This document shows positions 1 to 8,270 of a DNA stretch of 64,000 nucleotides, piece after piece. The stretch covers positions 21,401-85,400 of the forward strand of contig CASFZG010000012.1 in the NCBI GenBank assembly GCA_949299135.1. The letters run 5' to 3'. The translations under genes and the position numbers were made by a program. This stretch comes from an uncultured Phascolarctobacterium sp. (GTDB lineage: Bacteria > Bacillota > Negativicutes > Acidaminococcales > Acidaminococcaceae). Under the pieces are notes generated by a model. The model searched no databases. It was not told where the DNA came from and saw only the letters and a list, made by a program, of their open reading frames with translations. Each line of letters opens with the position of its first letter. Positions within the stretch are counted from its first letter, which is position 1.

Positions 1-1637
1 AATGCCCGAACATTTTGTTCCAGATGCTGCTGCGCGGCGCCAATGCCGTTGGCTACACCAGCTATCCGGACAACGTAGTTAAAGAATTTATCCGCCTCAG
101 CGCGAAAAACGGCGTTGACGTGTTCCGCGTATTCGACAGCCTTAACGGCATTGAAAACATGCGCCTTTCACTGGACGCTGTACGCGACGCAGGCAAATTT
201 GCCGAAGCTGCATTATGCTACACCGGCGATATTTTAGACCCGCGCCGTGATAAATACGACCTTAAATATTATGTAACCATGGCGAAAGAACTGGAAAAAA
301 CCGGTGCCAACTCCATCTGCATTAAGGATATGGCAGGCCTCTTGAAGCCGGAAGCAGCTTACCAGCTTGTTTCTGCCCTTAAAGAAGCAGTTAACGTGCC
401 TATCCACCTGCATACGCACGAAGGCAGCGGCAACAGCATTTACACTTATGCCCGCGCAATCGACGCCGGCGTAGATATTGTTGACGTAGCCATGAGCGCT
501 ATGAGCGGCGGCACTTCCCAGCCGAGCGGCGCAAGCCTGTACTATGCACTTTCCGGCCATCCGCGCCAGCCGCACCTTGACATTAACGCACTTAACGAAA
601 TGTCCCGTTACTGGGAAAGCGTGCGTCCGTATTATAAAGCAATCGACAACACCGTTTCTTACCCCAACCCGGAAGTTTACATCCACGAAATGCCGGGCGG
701 CCAGTACAGCAACCTGCAGCAGCAGGCCAAAGCAGTAGGCCTCGGCGAACGCTGGGAAGACATTAAAGATATGTACCACCGCGTTTCCATGATGTTCGGC
801 GATATTATTAAAGTAACGCCGTCTTCCAAAATGGTTGGCGATATGGCACTGTTTATGGTACAGAACGACCTTACCGAAGAAGACATTTACGCCAAAGGCG
901 ATTCGCTCAGTTTCCCGGCTTCAGTTGTAGAATTCTTTGAAGGCCGCCTGGGCGTACCGTATCAGGGCTTCCCGCAGAAATTGCAGCAAATTATCCTTAA
1001 AGGGCGCAAACCTATCGAAGGCCGCCCCGGTGCTGCACTGCCCCCGGCAGATTTTGAAAAAGTACGCGCCAGCCTTGCGGAAATGGGCGCGCCGACCAGC
1101 GACGAAGCCGTAAGCAGCTACTGCCTGTACCCGAAAGTATTCAGCGACTGGGCAGTACGCCATGCCGAATTCGGCGATGTTTCCGTACTTGATACGCCTA
1201 CCTTCTTCTTTGGCATGAAAACCGGCGAAGAAATTAAAGTTGAAATCGAACAGGGCAAAATGCTCGTTATCAAGCTTTTGCAGATAGGCGAAGCAAACGA
1301 AGACGGTATCCGTACCATCTTCTTCGAATTCAACGGCCTGCCGCGTGAAATTGATATTAAAGACAGAAATGTTAAATCTACCAACGTAACGCGCAAAAAA
1401 GCCGATAAAACCAACCCCGGCGAAATCGGCGCAACCCTTTCCGGTTCCGTTGTTAAACTGCTGGTTGAAAAAGGCCAGGCTGTCGAAAAAGGCACCCCGC
1501 TTATCGTAACCGAAGCCATGAAGATGGAAACCACCATCGCCGCACCTATGAGCGGCATTGTATCGCAAATCCACGTAGCGGCCGGCAGCCGTATCGAAAG
1601 CGGCGACTGCCTCATGGAAATTGAAATCAAGGCTTAA
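1..1637 (+). CDS. pyc: Pyruvate carboxylase, C-terminal part (5' end outside window)
   Basis: Biotin enzyme that carboxylates pyruvate to oxaloacetate in the cytoplasm. The reading frame is open from the first base, so the gene begins upstream. Visible in order are the carboxyltransferase barrel (FQMLLRGANAVGYTSYPDN near the start), the tetramerisation region typical of single-chain pyruvate carboxylase (SSYCLYPKVFSDW, then IEQGK...IKLLQIGE), and a C-terminal biotinyl domain with the biotin lysine in EAMKMET. About 540 residues are present. The full enzyme is about 1,150 residues and the first visible motif sits near residue 610 in the family, so the biotin carboxylase half should lie just upstream on the same chain. 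An oxaloacetate decarboxylase alpha subunit is less likely because it lacks this tetramerisation region. A terminator follows the stop. Confidence 0.93.
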   Translation, partial: CPNILFQMLLRGANAVGYTSYPDNVVKEFIRLSAKNGVDVFRVFDSLNGIENMRLSLDAVRDAGKFAEAALCYTGDILDPRRDKYDLKYYVTMAKELEKTGANSICIKDMAGLLKPEAAYQLVSALKEAVNVPIHLHTHEGSGNSIYTYARAIDAGVDIVDVAMSAMSGGTSQPSGASLYYALSGHPRQPHLDINALNEMSRYWESVRPYYKAIDNTVSYPNPEVYIHEMPGGQYSNLQQQAKAVGLGERWEDIKDMYHRVSMMFGDIIKVTPSSKMVGDMALFMVQNDLTEEDIYAKGDSLSFPASVVEFFEGRLGVPYQGFPQKLQQIILKGRKPIEGRPGAALPPADFEKVRASLAEMGAPTSDEAVSSYCLYPKVFSDWAVRHAEFGDVSVLDTPTFFFGMKTGEEIKVEIEQGKMLVIKLLQIGEANEDGIRTIFFEFNGLPREIDIKDRNVKSTNVTRKKADKTNPGEIGATLSGSVVKLLVEKGQAVEKGTPLIVTEAMKMETTIAAPMSGIVSQIHVAAGSRIESGDCLMEIEIKA

Positions 1638-1676
1638 GGCAGATAAACTAAAATTACATACCACACATATAAAAAC

Positions 1677-1710
1677 CACCCGCAGAACAATCTGCGGGTG
1701 ATTTTGTGTT
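1677..1710 (+). terminator. Rho-independent terminator after pyc
   Basis: A perfect 10-bp stem CACCCGCAGA/TCTGCGGGTG with a 4-nt loop is followed by a T-rich stretch. It lies 40 bases after the pyc stop. Confidence 0.85.
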
Positions 1711-1718
1711 ACCCAATA

Positions 1719-1759
1719 ATTAAAGCCACCAATGCCCGTACGGCACTGGTGGCTTTAAT
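1719..1759 (-). terminator. Stem-loop terminator of the AcoR-like regulator
   Basis: Inverted repeat ATTAAAGCCACC/GGTGGCTTTAAT with a further paired TGCC/GGCA inside. It starts 11 bases beyond the stop of the minus-strand regulator. The flank is T-rich mainly in plus orientation, so it may stop transcription from both sides. Confidence 0.6.
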
Positions 1760-1769
1760 ATTTTACAAA

Positions 1770-3656
1770 TTATTTCTTCCCTGTTTTCGGGGTAAGGTCA
1801 TATTTTTTAAGGTAGCGGTACAGTGTTACGCGGCTGACGTCCAGCATACCGGCAAGTTTGCTGATATTGCCGCCGGAGGATTTCCACGCCGCGATGAAAG
1901 CATCTTTGTCGTACTTCCACGATTTTTCCAGAGTTTTATCACCGGGCAGCTTGATGTTTTCTGCTTCGATGATGCTGCCGGGAGTATGGAAGAAAGCCTG
2001 TTCGATAACGCCCTGCAATTGTTTGATGTTGCCGGGCCAGCTGCAGCTTTTGAGCAGCTCCAGTGCTTCCGGCGACAGGCGCTTCGGCGAAAGGTTATGC
2101 TGTGCGGACATTTCTGCCAGAATATGCGCCGCGATAACTTCAATATCTTTGCTGCGTTCACGCAGAGGCGGAACACGGATGGTAGTATCAAGTACCAGCT
2201 CATACAGCGCGCGGGAGAACAATCCCTTATCCGCCAGTCGTTTAAGGTTGGAATCGCAGGCGGCTATTACGCGCACGTTAAGTTTTTTGCGCAGGCCGGT
2301 TTCTTTATTCAGCAAGCCATTTTTCAAAGCGTCGGCCAGTTTGTCGCCCATTTCTACAGGCAGTTTTTCCACTTCGTCAAGGAACAGCGTGCCGCCCATC
2401 GAAAGCTCCAGCTTGCCTGCAGTCGGCTGATGGTCGCCGTCTTCGCTGCCGAAAAATTCTTCTTCCAGTATTTTAATCGGCGCGTCGGAGCATTTAACCA
2501 CAATTAACGGCGCTGCCGCACGCGGGCTGGCCTGATGGATGCCGTGTGCCAGACGCTGCTTGCCGGTACCCGGTTCGCCCTGTAACAAAATATTGTTGTC
2601 GCTGCGGGCAATGCGCGACGCTTTGTGCTGCAATGCAAGGAACTCGCTCGTTTCTCCGACCATGCTGTACAGGCTGTAACGGGAGCTGTAACCGGTAGCA
2701 TGGGCAATGGTGGTCTTCAAATCTTCAATGCTCATGCTCATTACCAGCGCGCTTTCCACTTCGCTGCCGACTTTAACCGGCATAACGGTAGTAATATCTT
2801 CGTAAGTGCGGTCCTGCGTAATCCAGGTAATCTCGCGGCGGTGTGTGGGCGTACCCTGCAATGCCTTTTTAATAGGAATATGCTCGTAGTTAAGGAAGAT
2901 GTCTTCCAGATTTTCTTTGCCTTCCAGACGGCGTTTAGCATTGCCGTTGCAGTATTTCAGTTTTTCGTCCTGACCAATCCAGTAAACGGCAACGGGCAGT
3001 TCTTCCATCATCATCTGCTGGATGCTCCAATATTCCAGCATCTGCAAATGCTGCTCAATGGCATATTTCATTGTCAGCAAAAGCGAAAGCAGAAGGTCAT
3101 ACGGCAAATCATTCTGGTCCAGCGAGAAGAAGGAAATAATGTAGCGGATTTTGCCGCCGACGCAAATCGGCGCGCTGCAGGCATCGCCGGAATGGCTGTC
3201 TTTAATCCACATTTCCGGCCCGAACATCAGGAACGGCACGTTATGCTCGCGCGCAATGCTGATGCTGGACGTACCGACGTCTTCTTCCAGCACGCGCATA
3301 CCCTGAATATCCTCAATTACACGCTGGAAAAACGGCAGCGCATAGTTTTTGATAACATAGCCGTCTTCATCAATCAGCAGCATGCTTAAATTATGAATGT
3401 TAAAATGCTGTTTGCTCTGTTCATACAGGCCGTCCACGTATTTAACGATGAATTCGTGCGTTTTCTGATGCTCGATGATTTCCTCACGGCTCAGCTTGTT
3501 GATTTTCGGCATCGTTTCGTGCGGCAGCCTCATTTTGCGGCAACGCTGCCACGATTCGGCAACCCACGGATGCACGTTGGGGTCAACAATGCCTTCCTCC
3601 ATAAATTTTTTATAATACAACGCCAGTTTTTCTTTGTTGCGTCTTTCGCGAATCAT
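1770..3656 (-). CDS. AcoR/DhaR-like transcriptional regulator with degenerate AAA+ domain
   Basis: A 628-residue protein with the architecture of sigma-54 enhancer-binding proteins. The N-terminus resembles AcoR/DhaR (AESWQRCRKMRLP), followed by GAF-like and PAS-like sensor regions (to about residue 330), an AAA+ domain with Walker A GEPGTGKQ and Walker B GGTLFLDE, and a C-terminal Fis-type helix-turn-helix (NISKLAGMLDVSRVTLYRYL). The GAFTGA loop that contacts sigma-54 is missing: FFGSEDGDHQPTAGKLEL runs straight through where it should be. The FRxDLYYRL arginine-finger segment reads FSRALYELVL. It may therefore regulate without remodelling sigma-54, as E. coli DhaR is known to do. AAGGGGGAG precedes the ATG. 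Its target is unknown; pyc is the nearest metabolic gene. Confidence 0.85.
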   Translation of the reverse strand: MIRERRNKEKLALYYKKFMEEGIVDPNVHPWVAESWQRCRKMRLPHETMPKINKLSREEIIEHQKTHEFIVKYVDGLYEQSKQHFNIHNLSMLLIDEDGYVIKNYALPFFQRVIEDIQGMRVLEEDVGTSSISIAREHNVPFLMFGPEMWIKDSHSGDACSAPICVGGKIRYIISFFSLDQNDLPYDLLLSLLLTMKYAIEQHLQMLEYWSIQQMMMEELPVAVYWIGQDEKLKYCNGNAKRRLEGKENLEDIFLNYEHIPIKKALQGTPTHRREITWITQDRTYEDITTVMPVKVGSEVESALVMSMSIEDLKTTIAHATGYSSRYSLYSMVGETSEFLALQHKASRIARSDNNILLQGEPGTGKQRLAHGIHQASPRAAAPLIVVKCSDAPIKILEEEFFGSEDGDHQPTAGKLELSMGGTLFLDEVEKLPVEMGDKLADALKNGLLNKETGLRKKLNVRVIAACDSNLKRLADKGLFSRALYELVLDTTIRVPPLRERSKDIEVIAAHILAEMSAQHNLSPKRLSPEALELLKSCSWPGNIKQLQGVIEQAFFHTPGSIIEAENIKLPGDKTLEKSWKYDKDAFIAAWKSSGGNISKLAGMLDVSRVTLYRYLKKYDLTPKTGKK

Positions 3657-3677
3657 TAAAGCTCCCCCTTAAATTTA

Positions 3678-4364
3678 TTAAGCTGCCTCGCCGTTTTCAA
3701 TCAAAACACGGCGCGCTCCGTAATAATGCGATTTCCAGTAGTCGCTGTCCAGCGAATCAAGCACGACCCCGCGTGACGAAGACGCCGTCCAGAACTTGCC
3801 GCTGCCGGCGTAAATTCCAACATGGGATGCACCTGCGGCATAAGTGGTGAAGAACACCAAATCGCCCGGTTTTAGCTTGTTTTTTAACACAAAAATCCCG
3901 TCCAGCACCTGCGCGTCGGCAGTACGCGGCAGCTTGGCGTCATGCTTGCCGAAAACGTACTGCACATAAGCGGAACAGTCAAAGCCCTTCGGCGTGGTGC
4001 CGCCGAATTTATAGGGCACGCCCTTGTATTTGGCGGCTGTTTTTACAATATCCTTGCCGCGCACATCGGGTATGCCTTCCATTTTAAAGGCTTCCCACGA
4101 GATTTTATTATAGGTTTTGGTATCCAGCTTGCCGCTCTTTTTCAACCCGTGTTCCTTCTGGAACTTTTTGATGGCTTCGCCGGTATCCTTCGACATGCGA
4201 CCGTCCTTGCGGTCAACGTCGTAGCCGAGCATCTCCAGCTTTTGCTGCGCCACCGTCAGCTTCCAGTCACGCGCCGGCGTTTTGCTTTTAGCCATAGCCA
4301 TTGCCGGCACAAGGCAAAGCACAAGCAGGCAGCAGATAAAAACAGTTAATTTTTTACGCTGCAT
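3678..4364 (-). CDS. Secreted NlpC/P60 peptidoglycan hydrolase with PG-binding domain
   Basis: Predicted to cleave peptide bonds in cell-wall stem peptides after export. I chose the ATG at 4364 because GGGAGG lies just upstream and the product then opens with a signal peptide (QRKKLTVFICCLLVLCLVPAMAMA). Next comes a peptidoglycan-binding repeat (AQQKLEMLGYDVDRKDGRMS, about residues 35-90), then the NlpC/P60 domain with the catalytic Cys in FDCSAYVQYVF and His in SHVGIYAG. The third polar position, usually His in a FVHAS-type motif, is Thr here (KFWTASSSRGV). The product is 228 residues. It stands alone between oppositely oriented neighbours. Confidence 0.88.
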   Translation of the reverse strand: MQRKKLTVFICCLLVLCLVPAMAMAKSKTPARDWKLTVAQQKLEMLGYDVDRKDGRMSKDTGEAIKKFQKEHGLKKSGKLDTKTYNKISWEAFKMEGIPDVRGKDIVKTAAKYKGVPYKFGGTTPKGFDCSAYVQYVFGKHDAKLPRTADAQVLDGIFVLKNKLKPGDLVFFTTYAAGASHVGIYAGSGKFWTASSSRGVVLDSLDSDYWKSHYYGARRVLIENGEAA

Positions 4365-4599
4365 TGCAGTCCTCCCTTCTTTCAGCAAAACTGCGTTTTG
4401 ATAAAATCATTTCGTCAAAACATTACAAAACGGTAAAATCGCTTTTAAAATAAGCAACTTATAATACACTTTTCGAATATATTATATCGCATTTAACAGT
4501 TTTTGAAAAATATTTTTTAAGCGCCGCAGCATTTTGCAGCAAATTTTATTTTGTTTTTTATGTATACACGTATTTCTCTATTTTTATATTATTTTACCA
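4365..4599. other. AT-rich intergenic region between NlpC/P60 and rnfC
   Basis: There is no gene in the 317 bases between the two start codons. The stretch is strongly AT-rich with several TATAAT-like hexamers. The only clear element is the rnf promoter and palindrome at its right end, listed separately. The minus-strand gene must also be transcribed from here, but no single promoter stands out. Confidence 0.6.
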
Positions 4600-4628
4600 T
4601 TGATATTTACACTTAGAACCAATATAAT
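4600..4628 (+). promoter_or_regulatory. Sigma-A promoter of the rnf operon
   Basis: The -35 TTGATA and -10 TATAAT are separated by exactly 17 bases. The predicted start is near 4635, about 47 bases ahead of the rnfC start codon. Confidence 0.8.
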
Positions 4629-4637
4629 AACTGTAAA

Positions 4638-4651
4638 ACACCTTAAGGTGT
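4638..4651. promoter_or_regulatory. 14-bp palindrome at the rnf transcription start (operator candidate)
   Basis: ACACCTTAAGGTGT is a perfect palindrome located about 10 bases downstream of the -10 box, where a bound repressor would block initiation. It does not match the Rex consensus. The regulator is unknown. Confidence 0.5.
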
Positions 4652-4681
4652 AAGATTATTAGTATTAATTTGAGGCAGAAT

Positions 4682-6001
4682 ATGTTTTTTAAAAAGCACA
4701 GCTTTGACGGCGGCGTAAAAATTGCCGCCCTTAAAGGCTTAACCGAAAATAAAGAAATAACAAAAATAGCCGCGCCGGGTTTAGTTGTACTGCCGCTTAC
4801 CATGCACATCGGCGCACCGACAAAGGCACTGGTGCAAAAAGGTGACCGCGTGCTGCGCGGGCAAAAAATCGCCGCCGCACAAGGCATGGTAAGCGCCAAT
4901 GTACACGCAAGCATCAGCGGAACCGTCATCGGCATCGAAAAACGCTGGCTTCCTAACGGCGTAAAATCAGACTGCATTATTATTAAAAATGATTTTACTG
5001 GCTGCGCCATCTCTGCCGATCCGCAAAGCATTAACAACCTGACTGGCGATGAAATACGCCATCTCCTTGCCGGATACGGACTGACCGGCATGGGCGGCGC
5101 ATCGTTCCCAACGCATGTTAAGTACCTGCCGCCCAAAAACGGCAGCATAGATACGGTAATTTTAAACGGCATTGAATGCGAGCCTTACATCACCGCCGAT
5201 TACCGCACAATGTTAGAAAACCCGCAGGAGGTTATCCGCGGCTTGCAGTATTTTATGAAGGCTTCGGACGCTCCGCAAGGCATTATCGCTATTGAAGATA
5301 ATAAACCACAGGCCATTGAACTGTTAAAAAAACTGCTGACAGCAAATGCAAATATCCGCGTAATGCCTTGTCCGGAAAAATATCCCCAGGGCAGCGAAAA
5401 GCAGCTTATTAAAGCAGTTACCGGACGTATTGTACCGGACAGAGGGTTGCCTGCCAATGTAGGCGTTATAGTCGATAATGTTTCAACCGCCATGCAGGCA
5501 GCACGCTCCATTGAAAGCGGCATGCCTTTTGTAGACCGCGTTGTTACTGTCAGCGGTAGCGCTGTTGCAAATCCGGGCAATTTTCTTGCCCCGCTGGGGA
5601 CGCTTTACAGCCACATAGTACAAACTGCGGCCCATGGTTTTATCAAGCCGCCTGCGCAAATTATCTGCGGCGGGCCGATGATGGGTTTTGCCCTGCAAAG
5701 CCTGGATTACCCTGTAACTAAGGGCAGCAATGCTCTGCTGTGTTTTGATAAAGACCAGACTGCTTCCGAGCTTCACCCTGCAAGCCCATGCGTCCGCTGC
5801 GGCAAATGCGTTGACCACTGCCCCATGTTTTTGGAGCCGACGGAAATTATGCGTTATATCAGGCAAAATAACATCAGCGCTTTGCAAGGGTTTTCAGCGT
5901 ACAGCTGCATTGAATGCGGCACCTGCGCTTATGTCTGCCCGGCGCACATACCGCTTGTGCAATACCTGCGCCTTGCCAAACAGCTGCTTGCGGAGCGCTA
6001 A
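4682..6001 (+). CDS. rnfC: Rnf complex subunit RnfC
   Basis: Peripheral subunit of the Rnf ferredoxin:NAD+ oxidoreductase, which couples reversible electron transfer between ferredoxin and NAD to ion pumping across the cytoplasmic membrane. The 439-residue protein has the N-terminal RnfC barrel-sandwich region, the NADH/FMN-binding Complex1-51K-like core (GMGGASFPTHVK, NGIECEPYITADYR) and two C-terminal [4Fe-4S] motifs (CVRCGKCVDHCP and CIECGTCAYVCP). I place the start at ATG 4682, with GAGG seven bases upstream, rather than at the TTG four codons earlier. First gene of an operon ordered C-D-G-E-A-B. Confidence 0.95.
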   Translation: MFFKKHSFDGGVKIAALKGLTENKEITKIAAPGLVVLPLTMHIGAPTKALVQKGDRVLRGQKIAAAQGMVSANVHASISGTVIGIEKRWLPNGVKSDCIIIKNDFTGCAISADPQSINNLTGDEIRHLLAGYGLTGMGGASFPTHVKYLPPKNGSIDTVILNGIECEPYITADYRTMLENPQEVIRGLQYFMKASDAPQGIIAIEDNKPQAIELLKKLLTANANIRVMPCPEKYPQGSEKQLIKAVTGRIVPDRGLPANVGVIVDNVSTAMQAARSIESGMPFVDRVVTVSGSAVANPGNFLAPLGTLYSHIVQTAAHGFIKPPAQIICGGPMMGFALQSLDYPVTKGSNALLCFDKDQTASELHPASPCVRCGKCVDHCPMFLEPTEIMRYIRQNNISALQGFSAYSCIECGTCAYVCPAHIPLVQYLRLAKQLLAER

Positions 6002-6030
6002 ACGGCTTTATTTTTGAAAGGATTTTTACC

Positions 6031-7110
6031 ATGACGCAACAGGAACAACCAAAACCGTTACTGATAATTTCATCTTCGCCGCACATGCACAGCGGCAACA
6101 CTGTGAGCGCCGCCATGCGTGAAGTTTTACTGGCGCTTGCCCCTGCGCTCGCGGCGTCGCTTTATTATTTCCGCACGGACGCTTTGCAGGTAATTTTAGC
6201 GTGCTGCGCAAGCGCCGTTATCGCCGAAGCCCTGTGCCAAAAAATTATGCGCCACCCCATAACCATTACGGATTGCAGCGCGCTGTTAACAGGGCTTTTG
6301 CTTGCCTTTTGCCTACCGCCGCAAATAAACCCAGGCCTTGCGGCTTTCGGTTCTGCATGCGCCATTGTTATCGGCAAGCAGGTTTTCGGCGGGCTGGGCG
6401 CTAATATTTTTAACCCTGCCCACATCGGCAGAGCCATTTTGCTGGCGTCGTTTCCCGCGCAAATGACAACGTGGAGCCCGCCTGTTACTGCCAATACGGC
6501 AGACACCGTGACCTCTGCCAGCACTGCAGCTATTACGGCCGCCACAACAGCTGCAACCGCAAACGCAGACGCCGTTACCGTTGCCACGCCGCTGGCGCTT
6601 TTGCGCGAAGCAGGACATTTATGGCAAAGCGGCACGACTGTACAGGATGGCTTTTTGCCGGAACTGAGCCAGCTGTTTTTAGGCAACACTGCCGGGTCGC
6701 TGGGCGAAACATGCGTACCCGCGCTCCTTGCTGGTGGTCTGTTTTTAATCTGGCGGCAGGTTATCGACTGGCACATACCTGTATTTTACATCGGCTTAAC
6801 TGGCATAATTTGCGCTCTGTACGGTTTTTATAATAATTTCGCAGCAACTTATGCGCTTTACCATATTTGCTCCGGCGGCCTTATCATAGGCGCGTTTTTT
6901 ATGGCTACGGACTGGGTTACAAGCCCCGTTACAAAAAAAGGTCGCATCATATTTGCTGTTGGGCTTGCCGTAATTACTTCCCTTATCCGCCTGCGCGGAG
7001 GTTATATTGAAGGAGTCTGCTATTCTATTTTAATTATGAATATGCTGACCCCGCTTATTGACCGTTATATCATCAACACGCCTTTCGGCAGAGGTAAACG
7101 CCATGCTTAA
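6031..7110 (+). CDS. rnfD: Rnf complex subunit RnfD, with Ala/Thr-rich insertion
   Basis: Integral membrane subunit of Rnf carrying covalently bound FMN. The ATG at 6031 has GAAAGGA upstream. The 359-residue product shows the family's membrane segments and the FGGLGANIFNPAHIGRAIL signature. The flavinylation site should read Dxx(S/T)GAT; here it is DAVTVATP, keeping the acceptor Thr but with Val for Gly. Just before it, about residues 150-180, lies a low-complexity run rich in Ala and Thr (TSASTAAITAATTAATA), which looks like an expansion in the periplasmic loop. The end overlaps rnfG by 8 bases. Confidence 0.93.
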   Translation: MTQQEQPKPLLIISSSPHMHSGNTVSAAMREVLLALAPALAASLYYFRTDALQVILACCASAVIAEALCQKIMRHPITITDCSALLTGLLLAFCLPPQINPGLAAFGSACAIVIGKQVFGGLGANIFNPAHIGRAILLASFPAQMTTWSPPVTANTADTVTSASTAAITAATTAATANADAVTVATPLALLREAGHLWQSGTTVQDGFLPELSQLFLGNTAGSLGETCVPALLAGGLFLIWRQVIDWHIPVFYIGLTGIICALYGFYNNFAATYALYHICSGGLIIGAFFMATDWVTSPVTKKGRIIFAVGLAVITSLIRLRGGYIEGVCYSILIMNMLTPLIDRYIINTPFGRGKRHA

Positions 7111-7666
7111 AGATACAATCCGCCTGCCGCTGATTTTATTAATTGTCTGCGGGCTTTCAGCGGCAGTTGTACACTACGCCCACGGGCTTGCCACGCCTGT
7201 AATTGCCCGCCGCCAGCACCAAAACATTATCATGAGTTATACCCAGGTACTGCCGCAGGCAGTAAACCTTGAAGATATGCCGTTGCCGGATGACAGCATG
7301 ATTACCGGAATTGTCCGTTCCGAAAAAGATGGGCAGCCCAACGGTTATATCTACACCGTTACGCCGAACGGTTACAGTGGGCAAATACATTTAATGGTCG
7401 GCATCAGCTGCCCGCAGGGCACAATTAGCGGCGTAAAAATTTTGCAGCAGACGGAAACGCCGGGCTTGGGCGCTAAATGCACAGAGCCGGAGTTTCTTTC
7501 CCAATTTGCGGGCAAACCGCTGCAAAAAAAACTTGTTGTTAAAAAGACCGCCGCAAAAGAAAGCGAAGTACAAGCCATCACCGCCTCTACCGTTACTTCC
7601 AAAGCGGTAGTTAGCGGTATCAACGCCGCAAGGAAACATTATCTTGCAAATTACGCACAAAAATAA
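7103..7666 (+). CDS. rnfG: Rnf complex subunit RnfG
   Basis: Membrane-anchored subunit with a periplasmic FMN-binding domain that relays electrons within Rnf. The start at 7103 has GAGG eight bases upstream and overlaps the rnfD end. The 187-residue product has one N-terminal membrane helix (LPLILLIVCGLSAAVVHYA), an ETPGLGAK motif and a C-terminal flavinylation region reading VQAITASTVTSKAV. The consensus is D-x-x-(S/T)-G-A-T; the acceptor Thr is kept but Asp, Gly and Ala are replaced. The flavin transferase needed to load FMN is encoded further down the operon. Confidence 0.93.
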   Translation: MLKDTIRLPLILLIVCGLSAAVVHYAHGLATPVIARRQHQNIIMSYTQVLPQAVNLEDMPLPDDSMITGIVRSEKDGQPNGYIYTVTPNGYSGQIHLMVGISCPQGTISGVKILQQTETPGLGAKCTEPEFLSQFAGKPLQKKLVVKKTAAKESEVQAITASTVTSKAVVSGINAARKHYLANYAQK

Positions 7667-7678
7667 GGAGGAGCAGCT

Positions 7679-8269
7679 ATGCTGAAAAATTTAACAAACG
7701 GCATCAAAAAAGAGAATCCGCTTTTAGTTCAGCTCCTCGGCGTCTGCCCCGCGCTGGCCACCACCACTGCGCTCAAAAGCGCCATCGGCATGGGTGCCGC
7801 CTTTACACTTGTGCTTGTTTTTTCCAATATCATCATTTCACTCATCAAAAACTTTATACCCAACAATATCCGTATACCCTGCTACATCGTCGTTATCGCC
7901 TCGCTGGTAACGGTTACAGAACTGGTTATCCACGCCTATTTCCCCGCTACTTATGAGGCGTTGGGCATTTTTATCCCGCTCATAGTTGTTAACTGCATTA
8001 TTTTAGGGCGAGCGGAAGCCTTTGCCTCCAAGCACGGTGTGTTCAGCTCTTTGCTTGACGGCGTCGGCATGGGCATTGGCTATACTCTGGCGTTGGTGCT
8101 TATTGCCACTTGCCGCGAACTTTTCGGCAGCGGCACGCTGCTGGGGCAGCCTGCAAACATCGCGGGCCTGCCGCCGGTACTGTTTTTAGTGCTGCCGGCC
8201 GGAGCTTTCCTTACGATGGGTTTTCTGTTTGCCGCTTTAAATTATCTTTCCCATTACAGGAGGGCTTGA
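7679..8269 (+). CDS. rnfE: Rnf complex subunit RnfE
   Basis: Polytopic membrane subunit of Rnf, related to RnfA and NqrD, forming part of the membrane core that binds iron-sulfur and passes electrons across the membrane. The 196-residue product starts after a strong AAGGAGGAG site. It shows LLGVCPALATTTALKSAIGMG, VNCIILGRAEAFA and six hydrophobic segments, including the conserved cysteines in LGVCPAL and VNCIILG. One base separates its stop from rnfA, indicating translational coupling. Confidence 0.95.
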   Translation: MLKNLTNGIKKENPLLVQLLGVCPALATTTALKSAIGMGAAFTLVLVFSNIIISLIKNFIPNNIRIPCYIVVIASLVTVTELVIHAYFPATYEALGIFIPLIVVNCIILGRAEAFASKHGVFSSLLDGVGMGIGYTLALVLIATCRELFGSGTLLGQPANIAGLPPVLFLVLPAGAFLTMGFLFAALNYLSHYRRA

Positions 8270-8270
8270 C

